This document shows, one piece after another, positions 26,759-35,885 of a stretch of DNA of 64,000 bases (positions are counted from its first letter, which is position 1; each line of letters begins with the position of its first letter). The notes below the pieces were generated by a model. It saw only the letters and a list, made by a program, of their open reading frames with translations, was not told where the DNA came from and searched no databases. A program made the position numbers and the translations under genes. This stretch comes from Leptothermofonsia sichuanensis E412 (GTDB lineage Bacteria; Cyanobacteriota; Cyanobacteriia; Leptolyngbyales; Leptolyngbyaceae): contig NZ_CP072600.1 in NCBI RefSeq assembly GCF_019891175.1, positions 4,402,001-4,466,000 of the forward strand, in the 5' to 3' direction.

Positions 26759-27418
26759 TCATTCAGGAGGGCGCTCAGCGTGAACGTCTGGCAGCTTATC
26801 GAGACTATCAGCAGATACCACCCAAAGCCGGTTTTGCTCTGTTCCCACCACCAGCACCTGCTCGCCCTGGCGCAAGGGCTTCGACTCATCGGTGTAAGCT
26901 GTGAAGTTGACCAGGGTCCCTTTTACCAGTATCTGAACTTTCCCCCGACTACTGGCATCAAAGGGAAGTTCAACGGTTCCAGTTAACCCGATCAGGTCGG
27001 GAGAGCGCACCAGACTATCAACCCGTCGCCGCCGTAATGCCTGAAGCACCCCGGCAACCAGCGCTCCACAAAGAGTTCCCATACTGGCAGCCGCGATCGC
27101 CACCATCGTTGAAGACAGCGCCAGCCGTGACAATACCAGTCCTGTAAGCCCAAAGAAACATAGCCCAAATGTCCAGAACTTCAGGCTTTTAAGGATGCCA
27201 GCCAGAAATTGCCAGGGATTCAGCCTTCGAGGTGTCTGGGCCTGGAGGGACGCATGAGAGCGCTCTTCCGTATCGGTGAGTTCAATATCCCCATCAATGC
27301 TGGTGTAAAAACCAGAATCAAAATTAATGTCATAATCCGGTCCATCCAGACCGCCCAGAACTGCCAGGAATACAAATGACCCGCCAATTATAAAGCAGAA
27401 CCAGTAAACTGACAGCAT
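26759..27418 (-). CDS. NfeD-like membrane protein (flotillin partner)
   Basis: 219 residues. N-terminal span (YWFCFIIGGSFVFLAVLGGL), two further spans (FWTFGLCFFGLTGLVL; MVAIAAASMGTLCGALVAGVL, about 105-150), and a C-terminal OB-fold-like domain (LIGLTGTVELPFDASSRGKV, ending VVGTEQNRLWVVSAD). This matches the YqiJ/YuaF type of NfeD proteins, which are nearly always coded next to flotillins. First gene of the run; spacing 74 bases to flotillin 2. It has no visible protease domain. Confidence 0.82.
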   Translation of the reverse strand: MLSVYWFCFIIGGSFVFLAVLGGLDGPDYDINFDSGFYTSIDGDIELTDTEERSHASLQAQTPRRLNPWQFLAGILKSLKFWTFGLCFFGLTGLVLSRLALSSTMVAIAAASMGTLCGALVAGVLQALRRRRVDSLVRSPDLIGLTGTVELPFDASSRGKVQILVKGTLVNFTAYTDESKPLRQGEQVLVVGTEQNRLWVVSADSLDKLPDVHAERPPE

Positions 27419-27537
27419 GCAGACAGCATTTAGTCAAAAACATCTCAATCTTACGCATTTGTCTGATGGACTGGCTCCAATTTGGAATGAATATTAACGG
27501 TAGCAGGGTTCGTGATATAGAGGAGTCGTGATATACG

Positions 27538-27582
27538 AAGAGTGGAGGAGCAGGCTGTCACCCATCTACTCCTCCACTCTTC
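27538..27582 (-). terminator. Hairpin between the 27634 gene and the NfeD operon
   Basis: AGAGTGGAGGAG pairs with CTCCTCCACTCT over a loop of about 18 bases. There is no clean T run, so termination is likely but not certain. Confidence 0.55.
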
Positions 27583-27633
27583 ACGTCCTATCGTCAAAAT
27601 TTTCCTGACAGAACCCCAGTTTTGAAGCGTTGG

Positions 27634-27948
27634 CTAATCCGCAGCGGAGTCCGGGAAACGGTTGTTTGGAATTTGCTCTGCTTCTGGACAATCTTCGGAA
27701 ACTGCTGGCTCGACGCTTCCCCTGGACACCGATGCCAGCTTTTGAGTGACCGCACCAATACTTTCCAGGCGCACCATTTCCTCCCATGAACTAATCTCAT
27801 CCTCCTCCTCCATCTCATAGCGCAGAGTGACCAGATCCCCCTCTATTTCAAGGATTCGTGCCCGCTCAATCCAGCGCTGCTGGTCCCGCAAGAAGATCCA
27901 GACTTCGCGACCGTCGCAGCACAGTTGATAGATCTTGCGGTGTAGCAT
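27634..27948 (-). CDS. Conserved cyanobacterial hypothetical protein (DUF6679-like)
   Basis: 104 residues from MLHRKIYQLCCDGREVWIFL; an earlier in-frame Met (27981) adds 11 unconserved residues. The first 70 residues (RDQQRWIERARILEIEGDLVTLRYE, EEEDEISSWEEMVRLESIGAV) look strongly conserved, and I recall this as a short cyanobacterial family, possibly DUF6679; the name is not certain. The C-terminal 30 residues are low complexity and acidic. Soluble; function unknown. Confidence 0.75.
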   Translation of the reverse strand: MLHRKIYQLCCDGREVWIFLRDQQRWIERARILEIEGDLVTLRYEMEEEDEISSWEEMVRLESIGAVTQKLASVSRGSVEPAVSEDCPEAEQIPNNRFPDSAAD

Positions 27949-27981
27949 AGGTGCTTCTCCTGAGCAATGTATTTGAGTCAA

Positions 27982-28710
27982 AAACTTTGAATGACACCCC
28001 TGAACCAGGCATCGCTTCTTAAACCTTCAGTCAGTGCCGAAACAAGGAACCTACCTGCTGAGGAGCAGGGATGACCCTATAGGCCCATAACCTTGTTCAG
28101 AGATAGGCTCGCCAGAGGTTACAGAAGCAGATTGCGACGTAACAGCCTGAAAATCAGGCTGAGAAACTGCGGCATCAGAAACTGTGGCATCAGGCTTCAA
28201 ATAATCGATAATTTTAGGCTGCCTTTGAAGGAAAAACAGGTCTGTTGAGGTCATTATTCAAGGCAATACTGTAAAGTGCAAGGTGACAGTCACCCAGAAA
28301 GCCCAAGAGTACGGTGATGTCAGAGGAAAAAATTGAAATTGGAGGGTGCCTGATCAGAAAGTAGGAGTGGAATAAAATTGTGCCAAAGCCATCCATAGAT
28401 TCAGCCATCGTGCCTGGTTTTCTCCCTATTCTGCAACTGCAACGGGCTGGGCTAAATTTAACGTCCTTATTTAACGTCCTTAAGTATCGGATTGTACCAA
28501 CTATTCTAGCGGTTGTTAAGCGGAGTTAGGAGAGTTGATAGAAAATTCAGCAACCATACGGGTTTTGACTCCAGTCAGGTACAGGCATCCCTGGAGAACC
28601 CTTGAGTCAAACCAATGAGACGTATCTCACCCAGAAAGAAAACGCCCTATCGACTGGGGCATGGGAGACTGTGGTATAGACAGGGGTGGCTGGATTTACA
28701 CCAGACTCCC
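27982..28710. other. Intergenic region, no supported gene
   Basis: Short open frames exist (for example 28051-28254 minus, 67 aa) but show no ribosome site or family motif. The stretch is AT-rich near 28440-28540 (TTTAACGTCCTTATTTAACG, a short direct repeat). It holds the upstream region of the gene at 27634. Confidence 0.4.
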
Positions 28711-29184
28711 CTAATTGCCATAGCGCATCCGGATTCGGATGCTGGTATTGGAGCCTGCCAGCAGGAAGGTCGTCTCTCCATATCTGGGTGGACCAGTGCG
28801 GGTATAGGCAGGATTATTGGAGAATCCGTATCCCTCCGTCGGCATCCCCAGGGAGTTGCGATTCAGTTTCCCATCTCCATTCGTATCGTGGAAAACGGCA
28901 ACGGCGTAGTTTCCGGATATCAGATTGTTAAAGGTGAGAATCATTGGATTGTCGGTAATTTTGTGGCATTGACCTTTAACTCTGCGCTCTCCCCCATCAG
29001 GAAAGCCTCGACTGCTGGAAAATAGCCGGATGCAGAGCTGCCCCCGCTGGTTACGTAAACCATCAATCTGGACGGTCAGGTTTCCTCGAAAGGATGCTTC
29101 AGCCCTTTGGGAAACCATGAATGCGACGGCAACCACTGCCAACAGCAGTCCACCGACTTTGCCATACCTCTGCATTAAACTCAT
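28711..29184 (-). CDS. DUF2141 family exported protein
   Basis: 157 residues. Signal peptide (VGGLLLAVVAVAFMVSQRAEA, residues 10-30). The mature part has GNLTVQIDGLRNQRGQLCIRLF, NNLISGNYAVAVFHDTNGDGKLNRN and GMPTEGYGFSNNP, the DUF2141 pattern of a small beta-sandwich with a conserved DxNxDGKLD-like loop. Secreted or periplasmic; function unknown. Ends 9 bases after radA stops? No: it lies just downstream of radA's neighbour on the same strand, with its start 9 bases before the radA stop region, so the two may be transcribed separately. Confidence 0.87.
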   Translation of the reverse strand: MSLMQRYGKVGGLLLAVVAVAFMVSQRAEASFRGNLTVQIDGLRNQRGQLCIRLFSSSRGFPDGGERRVKGQCHKITDNPMILTFNNLISGNYAVAVFHDTNGDGKLNRNSLGMPTEGYGFSNNPAYTRTGPPRYGETTFLLAGSNTSIRIRMRYGN

Positions 29185-29193
29185 GCCAACTTC

Positions 29194-30708
29194 CTACGAT
29201 AGCGGTTCATTCTGCTGACGGCTGCTGAGGGCGATCGCAATTGCATCCACGACTCTGGAAACCGGCACAATTTCCATCCCCAGGTCTGGAACGGATTGAC
29301 CTTTGGGGATAATTGCCTGCTTAAAGCCCAGTTTGGCGGCTTCTTTCAGCCGCAGTTCCATCTGAGACACAGGGCGCACCTGCCCCCCCAACCCCACTTC
29401 ACCAATCAGTACGGTTTGAGGGTCAACGACGCGATCGCGAAAACTGGCAACCACAGCAACAGCGACGCCCAAATCTGCGGCTGGTTCCCCAACATTCAGA
29501 CCACCGGAAGAAGCAACATAGGCATCCAGCTTGGAAAGCGGGATACCGACGCGCTTTTCCAGCACAGCCAGAATTTGGAGCAGGCGATTATATTCAATTC
29601 CTGTGGTAGAGCGGCGCGGCGAACTATAGCTGGTGGGGCTGACCAGTGCCTGCAACTCCACTACAATCGGTCGGGTTCCTTCACAGGCCACAATGGTGGC
29701 GCTACCAGGTGAATATTCTTCCCGATTCCCTAAAAACAGCTCGGAGGGATTCAGAACTTCTTCTAAACCCTGGTCTACCATTTCAAACACCCCAATTTCG
29801 TGGGTTGCCCCGAATCGATTTTTGACGGATCGCAGCAGGCGATGACTGGCAAAGCGATCGCCTTCAAAATACAGCACCGTATCGACCAGATGTTCCAGCA
29901 CCTTGGGACCGGCGATCGCCCCTTCCTTCGTCACATGCCCCACAATAAATAGCGTAATGCTCTGCCGCTTTGCCATTTGCATCAGTACCGACGTACACTC
30001 CCGCACCTGCGCCACCGACCCCGGTGCTGACGACAACGCATTAAAATAAAGGGCTTGAATACTATCAATCACAGCTACCTGGGGCTTGAGTGACTCCAGT
30101 TCCGCCAGAATGGTATCCAGATCGGTTTCGGGTAAGAGATAGAGGTTGGAGACCGGGTATCGGGTATCGGGTATCGGGGGCTGCCCTCCTGTCCTCTGTC
30201 CCCTGTCGCCTGTTCCCTGTTCCCTGTCCCCTACCCCCTGTCCTCCAACGCCCAATCTCTGTGCCCTCAATTTCACTTGCTGGGCGGACTCCTCAGCACA
30301 GACATAGAGGGTTCGGTGCCGATGGGACAGGGAGTTTGCCATTTGCAACAGCAGGGTAGACTTGCCAATGCCAGGGTCGCCACCAATTAAGACCAGGGAG
30401 CCAGGGACAATGCCGCCGCCCAGCACCCGATCCAGTTCAGTATAACCAGAGGAAAATCGGGTCTGGGGATGGTCTGCGACCTGATCCAGGGTTAGTGCCA
30501 CCCTGGGCTGGGGCGGAAGTTGGGAACTGGATTTCCCGCGAGTGCGTGCGGTAATCGCCATCCCTGATCGGGCAGCCAGGGGAGTCGAAGGTTCAATGAC
30601 CTGCTCTATTAATGCGTTCCAGGAACCACAGGCAGGACATTTCCCAAAATACTGAGAAGATTCTGCACCACACTGGTTACAAACAAAGTGCGATCGAACT
30701 TTAGGCAT
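29194..30708 (-). CDS. radA: DNA repair protein RadA (with repeat-coded insertion)
   Basis: 504 residues; the family is usually about 450-460. RadA is a RecA-like helicase that helps branch migration in recombination repair. N-terminal zinc finger (C10, C13, C24, C27), Walker A GGDPGIGKST at 109-118, the RadA motif KNRFG at 296-300, and a C-terminal Lon-like domain (GGLNVGEPAADLGVAVAV). Residues about 154-187 (GGQGVGDREQGTGDRGQRT and on) are alien: they are coded by a GGGTATC/CCCTGTC low-complexity repeat at 30151-30250. The frame is kept and all motifs are intact, so the protein is probably active. Confidence 0.96.
   Translation of the reverse strand: MPKVRSHFVCNQCGAESSQYFGKCPACGSWNALIEQVIEPSTPLAARSGMAITARTRGKSSSQLPPQPRVALTLDQVADHPQTRFSSGYTELDRVLGGGIVPGSLVLIGGDPGIGKSTLLLQMANSLSHRHRTLYVCAEESAQQVKLRAQRLGVGGQGVGDREQGTGDRGQRTGGQPPIPDTRYPVSNLYLLPETDLDTILAELESLKPQVAVIDSIQALYFNALSSAPGSVAQVRECTSVLMQMAKRQSITLFIVGHVTKEGAIAGPKVLEHLVDTVLYFEGDRFASHRLLRSVKNRFGATHEIGVFEMVDQGLEEVLNPSELFLGNREEYSPGSATIVACEGTRPIVVELQALVSPTSYSSPRRSTTGIEYNRLLQILAVLEKRVGIPLSKLDAYVASSGGLNVGEPAADLGVAVAVVASFRDRVVDPQTVLIGEVGLGGQVRPVSQMELRLKEAAKLGFKQAIIPKGQSVPDLGMEIVPVSRVVDAIAIALSSRQQNEPLS
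30151..30250. repeat. Low-complexity repeat inside radA
   Basis: Three GGGTATC units followed by CCTGTC/CCCTGT units. The same kind of repeat is found between genes at 13300, 31738 and 52385. Confidence 0.85.
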
Positions 30709-30765
30709 TTATTCCGGTTGGTTTTCGAGCGTGGTCGCCGCTTTGGAAAAAGCAGAACAAACATT

Positions 30766-30810
30766 TCTTAAGAAAGTCAGGAAATGTGATCCCCAAAATC
30801 TTAAGAAAGT
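30766..30810 (+). promoter_or_regulatory. Two TTCTTAAGAA-type palindromes upstream of rpaB
   Basis: TCTTAAGAAAGT occurs at 30766-30777 and again at 30799-30810, 33 bases apart, about three helical turns. Each contains the palindrome CTTAAG. They lie between divergent radA and rpaB and could be paired operator sites for either gene; the binding protein is unknown. Confidence 0.5.
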
Positions 30811-30928
30811 TTGAAACGTAGCCAGGATAGGAATTTTGGCGATGTGAATCTATATAAATAGAGTATTATCTTTAATGATAAAGTACAGAAATTAATCTTT
30901 AGAAACTCAGCTTAGGGAGTCTGATCAA

Positions 30929-31666
30929 TTGGAAAACCACAAGGAAAAAATATTAGTGGTGGACGATGAAGCGAGTATTCGTCGAATTCTTGAAACTCGC
31001 CTGTCCATGATTGGCTATGACGTGGTTACGGCAGCAGATGGCGAGGAGGCTCTCGATACGTTTCGCAATGCGGATCCGGATCTGGTTGTCCTGGACGTGA
31101 TGATGCCAAAACTAGATGGTTACGGCGTTTGTCAAGAGTTGCGCAAAGAATCTGATGTTCCCATCATCATGTTAACGGCTCTGGGCGATGTGGCAGACCG
31201 CATTACCGGACTGGAACTGGGAGCGGATGATTATGTGGTCAAGCCCTTTTCTCCGAAGGAATTAGAAGCACGAATTCGTTCGGTGCTCCGTCGGGTCGAG
31301 AAAACGGGCACTTCTGGGATTCCCAGTTCTGGGGTCATTCATATTAATAGTATCCGGATTGATACGAATAAGCGCCAGGTTTATAAGGGGGACGAACGGA
31401 TTCGGCTGACAGGCATGGAATTTAGCCTGCTGGAACTGCTGGTCAGTCGTTCTGGGGAAGCTTTTTCCCGATCAGAAATTCTTCAGGAAGTATGGGGATA
31501 TACACCTGAGCGCCATGTGGATACACGGGTTGTAGATGTCCACATTTCCCGTCTGCGTGCCAAGCTAGAGGACGACCCCAGTAATCCAGAGTTGATTTTG
31601 ACGGCTCGTGGCACGGGGTACCTGTTCCAGCGGATCATTGAACCGGGTGAGAACGAAAAGATTTAG
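30929..31666 (+). CDS. rpaB: Response regulator RpaB (OmpR family)
   Basis: 245 residues. Receiver domain with phospho-acceptor Asp56 in VVLDVMMP and Lys105 in DYVVKPFSP; C-terminal winged helix (IRLTGMEFSLLELLVSRSG, VDTRVVDVHISRLRAKLEDD). The N-terminus (KEKILVVDDEASIRRILETR) and whole sequence are those of RpaB/Ycf27, the essential regulator of high-light and photosystem genes in cyanobacteria, partner of the kinase Hik33/NblS (not in this window). The start is a TTG, giving MENHKEK, which matches the usual N-terminus. Confidence 0.96.
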   Translation: MENHKEKILVVDDEASIRRILETRLSMIGYDVVTAADGEEALDTFRNADPDLVVLDVMMPKLDGYGVCQELRKESDVPIIMLTALGDVADRITGLELGADDYVVKPFSPKELEARIRSVLRRVEKTGTSGIPSSGVIHINSIRIDTNKRQVYKGDERIRLTGMEFSLLELLVSRSGEAFSRSEILQEVWGYTPERHVDTRVVDVHISRLRAKLEDDPSNPELILTARGTGYLFQRIIEPGENEKI

Positions 31667-32114
31667 GTTGAGCTGCACTCTGTCGCAGGCAGGAAAGAGC
31701 AGGCAATCACTGATCGTTGAAGTTGATATAGCAGGGAACCGGGGACGGGGTGACAAAGATCGGATGACCAGGGTTCGCGCTTACTAATTTGTCCTAACCT
31801 TCATGGCTGTAGCTACAGTTGAAGTTTCAGGCTCCAGGTTACAGACCGTTGCTCAAGATTGAGCATCCAGGAGTCAGGCGCGAGAAGTCCGACGCCAGGA
31901 GTTAGAGGCCAGGAGTTAGAGGTCAGGAGTCAAAATTCGGAAGCCAGGGTAGTGGTTTGTCAACGTTGTAGTTGTGAGTCTGAATGAGAGAAAGGGTTAT
32001 TATTTTGGGGTTTTCAGATCACAAAATAATTCTTGACAGACCAGTAGTGTTTCGTTTTTCTGGTTCATCAGGTTCAAAGGGTCACAGGGTACTATCCTGG
32101 AAGAGGGAACGCTT
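31667..32114. other. Intergenic region with GGAGTCAG-type repeats
   Basis: 31867-31948 is a run of related units (CCAGGAGTCAGG, CCAGGAGTTAGAGG, GTCAGGAGTCAAAA), the same type found inside the RND gene at 49844. A GGGAACCGGGGACGGGG piece lies at 31735-31750. The rest is the upstream region of the desulfurase gene. Confidence 0.6.
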
Positions 32115-33299
32115 ATGCCTGATGCTATGCAGGTTTACCTGGATTATAGTGCAACTACGCCCACTCGCCCGGAAGCAATTGCGGCAATGCAGGAGGTGCT
32201 TACTACCCGTTGGGGTAATCCTTCCAGCCTTCACATTTGGGGACAACGGTCTGCGATCGCCGTGGAACGGGCAAGGGTACAGGTTGCCCGGCTGATCAAT
32301 GCCCCAGAGGAGGCGATTGTTTTTACTGCTGGTGGTACGGAAGCAGATAATTTAGCTCTCCTGGGCGTGGCACGGTTATATGACCAGCCACAGCACCTGA
32401 TTATTTCCAGAGTCGAGCATTCAGCGATCGCGGAACCAGCCCAATGGTTAGAGCAGTCCGGCTGGCAGGTGACCCGGCTCCCAGTCGATGCGCTGGGACG
32501 AGTTTGTCCCCGTGATTTGCAGGCAGCTTTGCAGTCAAACACGGTGCTAGTTTCTATCATCTATGGTCAGAGTGAGGTTGGCACCCTTCAGCCCATCCAG
32601 TCCTTAGGTGCCATTGCCCGGAATCACGGGGCATTATTCCATGTCGATGCCGTGCAGGTTGCAGGACGCTTGCCGGTCGATGTGCAGCAGTTACCCGTTG
32701 ATCTGCTCTCGCTCTCCAGCCATAAGATCTATGGTCCTCAAGGAGCAGGGGCACTCTACATTCGTCCCGGTGTTCATATTGCGCCGATCCTGGGTGGGGG
32801 AGGGCAGGAATCCAGACTCCGTTCAGGCACTCAGGCCGTTCCAGCCATTGCCGGGTTTGGAGTGGCGGCTGAACTGGCCGCCCAGGAGATGGCAACCGAA
32901 ACGCCACGGTTGATGCAACTGCGCGATCGCCTGTTTGCTCAGTTATCGGAAGTCCCCGGACTCGTGCCAACAGGGGATTTAATCCACCGTCTACCCCACC
33001 ATGCCAGTTTCTGCCTCCTGTATGCGGATGGAGATGTCCTTAACGGCAAAACCCTGGTACGCCATATGAATCTGGCAGGCATTGGCATCAGTGCCGGATC
33101 CGCCTGTCATAGTGGGCAGGTTACCCCCAGTCCGATTTTGCAGGCAATGGGATATGGCGATCGCATCGCCAAGTCTGGTATCCGCCTGACCCTGGGACGC
33201 GACACCACTGAAGCTGATATTGACTGGACTGCAATGGTACTGAAACAAATCCTGGAACGGGTTGCACTCATTCCTGCTCTATCTGAGGTTGTTGCTTAA
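32115..33299 (+). CDS. Cysteine desulfurase (NifS/IscS type)
   Basis: 394 residues. PLP enzyme that takes sulfur from cysteine for Fe-S clusters and thiolated tRNA. PLP lysine at 204 in SSHKIYGPQG; FHVDAVQ supplies the Asp that holds the cofactor; active-site Cys331 in GSACHSG on the mobile loop. Length and the YLDYSATTP start are typical. I do not assign nifS or iscS because no Fe-S or nitrogenase gene is adjacent. Start ATG follows GGAAGAGGGAACGCTT. Confidence 0.94.
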   Translation: MPDAMQVYLDYSATTPTRPEAIAAMQEVLTTRWGNPSSLHIWGQRSAIAVERARVQVARLINAPEEAIVFTAGGTEADNLALLGVARLYDQPQHLIISRVEHSAIAEPAQWLEQSGWQVTRLPVDALGRVCPRDLQAALQSNTVLVSIIYGQSEVGTLQPIQSLGAIARNHGALFHVDAVQVAGRLPVDVQQLPVDLLSLSSHKIYGPQGAGALYIRPGVHIAPILGGGGQESRLRSGTQAVPAIAGFGVAAELAAQEMATETPRLMQLRDRLFAQLSEVPGLVPTGDLIHRLPHHASFCLLYADGDVLNGKTLVRHMNLAGIGISAGSACHSGQVTPSPILQAMGYGDRIAKSGIRLTLGRDTTEADIDWTAMVLKQILERVALIPALSEVVA

Positions 33300-33504
33300 A
33301 ACAATTTAAGCTGTCGAATATTGGGATCGAATTTAAAATTTCTTTTTCCCAGCACGCCACGTTGCTTTCCCCGTTAACTTTGGCAATTTTTTCTTGTAAG
33401 CCTTGCCAATCGAACAGGGTTAAGTGCTGAAATACCTCATAGAGACCCATAACGAGGAAAACCGAAATTTTGAGTTCATTTAGACGAGAAATCAGGCGTT
33501 TCAA
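33268..33504 (-). CDS. Possible small protein, unrecognised (78 aa)
   Basis: MKRLISRLNELKISVFLVMG then LYEVFQHLTLFDWQGLQEKI and a Cys/Gln-rich tail. Amphipathic N-terminal helix. It overlaps the 3' end of the desulfurase gene by 32 bases on the other strand and has no clear ribosome site. It may be chance; the 470-base gap here holds nothing better. Confidence 0.25.
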   Translation of the reverse strand: MKRLISRLNELKISVFLVMGLYEVFQHLTLFDWQGLQEKIAKVNGESNVACWEKEILNSIPIFDSLNCFKQQPQIEQE

Positions 33505-33769
33505 CTAATAAACAGCACAGTGTGTTAATAGATCCTGGCGTTAAGTTCAGTACGGAGAATGAGGACAGTTTCTGATAAGCCAGTTCTTGCTTTCTACCTT
33601 CTACCTCCTCTCGAGGTTGGATTTGCGATTTTAGATTTTGCCTTCATCCTTGATCCTTCCGCATCCCAACTCTTCCACCATTTCTGAGAATATGTTAAGT
33701 TAAGTTAACACGTTAGAATCATTAGAATAGAAACAGACTCCCGCACCTTGAGAAGGAGGAAAGACGCTG

Positions 33770-35611
33770 GTGAATAAGCGGTGGAGAAATGTTGGACTTT
33801 ATACGTTGCTGGCGATTGTGGTTGTTTCCCTGGCCACAGCGTTCTTTGATAAGCAGCCCCAGCGTGGGGAAACTTTGCGCTATAGCCAGTTTATAGAGCA
33901 GGTCCAGGAAGGGAAGATCGAAAAAGTTCAAATTAGTGCTGACCGAAGAATTGCACGAGTTCGGACTCCAAATAGCAGTAGTTACTCGATTGTTAACCTT
34001 CCCGATGATCGGGATTTGATTAATATCTTGACGCAAAATAAGGTTGACATCTCAGTTCTACCCCAGTCCGATGATGGCATCCTTCTTAAGGCGCTAAGTA
34101 GCCTTCTGTTTCCGGTTTTGCTGCTGGTTGGTTTGTTTTTCCTGCTCAGGCGGGCGCAGAATGGTCCTGGCAGCCAGGCCATGAACTTTGGTAAGTCCAA
34201 AGCTCGTGTCCAGATGGAGCCGCAAACCCAGGTTACCTTTGGTGACGTAGCAGGGATTGACCAGGCGAAGCTGGAATTGAGCGAAGTAGTTGACTTTTTG
34301 AAGAATGCTGATCGCTTCACGGCGGTGGGTGCCAAGATTCCCAAGGGGGTTCTTTTGGTTGGACCTCCAGGAACAGGGAAAACTCTGTTAGCCCGTGCTG
34401 TCGCTGGGGAGGCTGGGGTTCCCTTCTTCTCAATCTCTGGTTCTGAATTTGTGGAGATGTTTGTGGGGGTAGGGGCGTCCCGCGTCCGTGACCTGTTTGA
34501 ACAGGCAAAAGCGAATGCTCCCTGTATCGTCTTTATCGACGAAATTGATGCAGTAGGTCGTCAGCGGGGTGCTGGACTGGGTGGCGGTAACGATGAGCGG
34601 GAGCAAACTCTGAACCAGTTGCTCACTGAGATGGACGGCTTTGAGGGCAATACCGGCATCATTATCATCGCGGCTACCAACCGTCCAGATGTTCTGGATG
34701 CAGCCCTGCTTCGTCCTGGTCGGTTTGACCGGCAGGTGGTGGTTGATCGCCCTGACTATGCGGGTCGGTTGGAAATTTTGAACGTCCATGCCCGTGGTAA
34801 AACTCTGGCAAAGGATGTGGATCTGGAAAAAATTGCCCGTCGGACACCTGGTTTTACAGGGGCTGACCTGTCTAACCTGCTGAACGAGGCAGCTATTCTG
34901 GCAGCCCGGCGCAACCTGACTGAAATTTCAATGGATGAGGTCAATGACGCGATCGACCGCGTCCTGGCAGGTCCAGAAAAGAAAGACCGGGTGATGAGCG
35001 AAAAGCGCAAAGAACTGGTGGCTTATCATGAGGCGGGTCATGCCCTGGTGGGCGCTTTAATGCCGGACTATGACCCGGTGCAAAAGATCAGCATCATTCC
35101 CCGTGGTCGTGCTGGTGGTCTGACCTGGTTTACCCCTAGTGAAGATCGAATGGATTCTGGGTTGTACTCCCGTGCCTATCTGCAAAATCAGATGGCGGTT
35201 GCCCTGGGTGGTCGGATTGCCGAAGAAATCATCTTCGGTGAAGAGGAGGTGACGACAGGTGCCTCCAATGATCTGCAACAGGTTGCCCGCGTTGCCCGGC
35301 AGATGGTGACCCGGTTTGGCATGAGCGATCGCCTGGGTCCCGTTGCTCTGGGTCGTCAGCAGGGCAATATGTTCCTGGGACGGGACATCGCGGCTGAACG
35401 AGATTTTTCGGAGGAAACCGCAGCGGCGATCGACGACGAAGTGCGGAATCTGGTTGATCAGGCCTATCGGCGGGCAAAAGCTGTCCTGACTGGCAACCGC
35501 CACGTTCTGGACAAGCTGGCACAGATGCTGATTGAGAAGGAAACCGTGGATTCCGATGAATTGCAGGAACTGCTGGCGAGTAGTGATGTAAAAGTAGCCG
35601 CCATCGCCTAG
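33770..35611 (+). CDS. ftsH: ATP-dependent zinc metalloprotease FtsH
   Basis: 613 residues. Two membrane spans (about 9-26 and 111-127), AAA+ domain with Walker A GPPGTGKT (198-205) and Walker B VFIDEID (254-260), pore motif VFVG-like FVGVGA, second region of homology ([19 protein letters not shown]), and the zinc site HEAGH (420-424). FtsH hexamers degrade damaged membrane proteins such as photosystem II D1 in cyanobacteria. Start is GTG with a strong AGAAGGAGGAAA site. Which of the several cyanobacterial FtsH types this is cannot be settled here. Confidence 0.97.
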   Translation: MNKRWRNVGLYTLLAIVVVSLATAFFDKQPQRGETLRYSQFIEQVQEGKIEKVQISADRRIARVRTPNSSSYSIVNLPDDRDLINILTQNKVDISVLPQSDDGILLKALSSLLFPVLLLVGLFFLLRRAQNGPGSQAMNFGKSKARVQMEPQTQVTFGDVAGIDQAKLELSEVVDFLKNADRFTAVGAKIPKGVLLVGPPGTGKTLLARAVAGEAGVPFFSISGSEFVEMFVGVGASRVRDLFEQAKANAPCIVFIDEIDAVGRQRGAGLGGGNDEREQTLNQLLTEMDGFEGNTGIIIIAATNRPDVLDAALLRPGRFDRQVVVDRPDYAGRLEILNVHARGKTLAKDVDLEKIARRTPGFTGADLSNLLNEAAILAARRNLTEISMDEVNDAIDRVLAGPEKKDRVMSEKRKELVAYHEAGHALVGALMPDYDPVQKISIIPRGRAGGLTWFTPSEDRMDSGLYSRAYLQNQMAVALGGRIAEEIIFGEEEVTTGASNDLQQVARVARQMVTRFGMSDRLGPVALGRQQGNMFLGRDIAAERDFSEETAAAIDDEVRNLVDQAYRRAKAVLTGNRHVLDKLAQMLIEKETVDSDELQELLASSDVKVAAIA

Positions 35612-35633
35612 GTGATTGGTAAACTGAACGTTT

Positions 35634-35669
35634 GAAGAGGGCAACAGAATGTTGCCCTCTTTTTATTTT
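35634..35669 (+). terminator. Terminator of ftsH
   Basis: AGAGGGCAAC / GTTGCCCTCT stem, loop AGAAT, then TTTTATTTTT. Classic factor-independent terminator 23 bases after the stop. Confidence 0.93.
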
Positions 35670-35692
35670 TGCCTTTTTCCGTCTCTCGTTAA

Positions 35693-35770
35693 GGGATTGC
35701 TGGCTCCAGGTATGAATTAAAGCTTGGATGAATTGAAACTCCGTTCCAATTCATACTGCGATTCAGCAAC
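35693..35770. repeat. GGCGTTGCTGAAT-type repeat
   Basis: Begins GGGATTGCTGG, ends GATTCAGCAAC, with ATGAATTGG/CCAATTCAT-like arms (GAATTGAAACTCCGTTCCAATTCAT region). It lies between the ftsH terminator and the HpsJ gene. Confidence 0.6.
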
Positions 35771-35885
35771 TCTCTCGTTCATGAATTGTGGCCTCATCAT
35801 CTCTTTAAATAAGCGATCCGGGACGCGGGGATGGAACTGCGTAAAGCTAAGTGGTTATTGTCCACGACCACTCACAACTATCCCT

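Noticed and set aside
28051-28254. 67-residue minus-strand frame
   Set aside because: Low-complexity Ser/Thr/Gln content, no ribosome site, no recognised family.
31867-31948. Possible CRISPR-like array
   Set aside because: Units of 12-20 bases are adjacent with no unique spacers; it is a simple degenerate tandem repeat and there are no cas genes.
35724-35885. N-terminal extension of the HpsJ-like protein
   Set aside because: The extension is translated mobile repeat; the ATG at 35886 gives the normal N-terminus.
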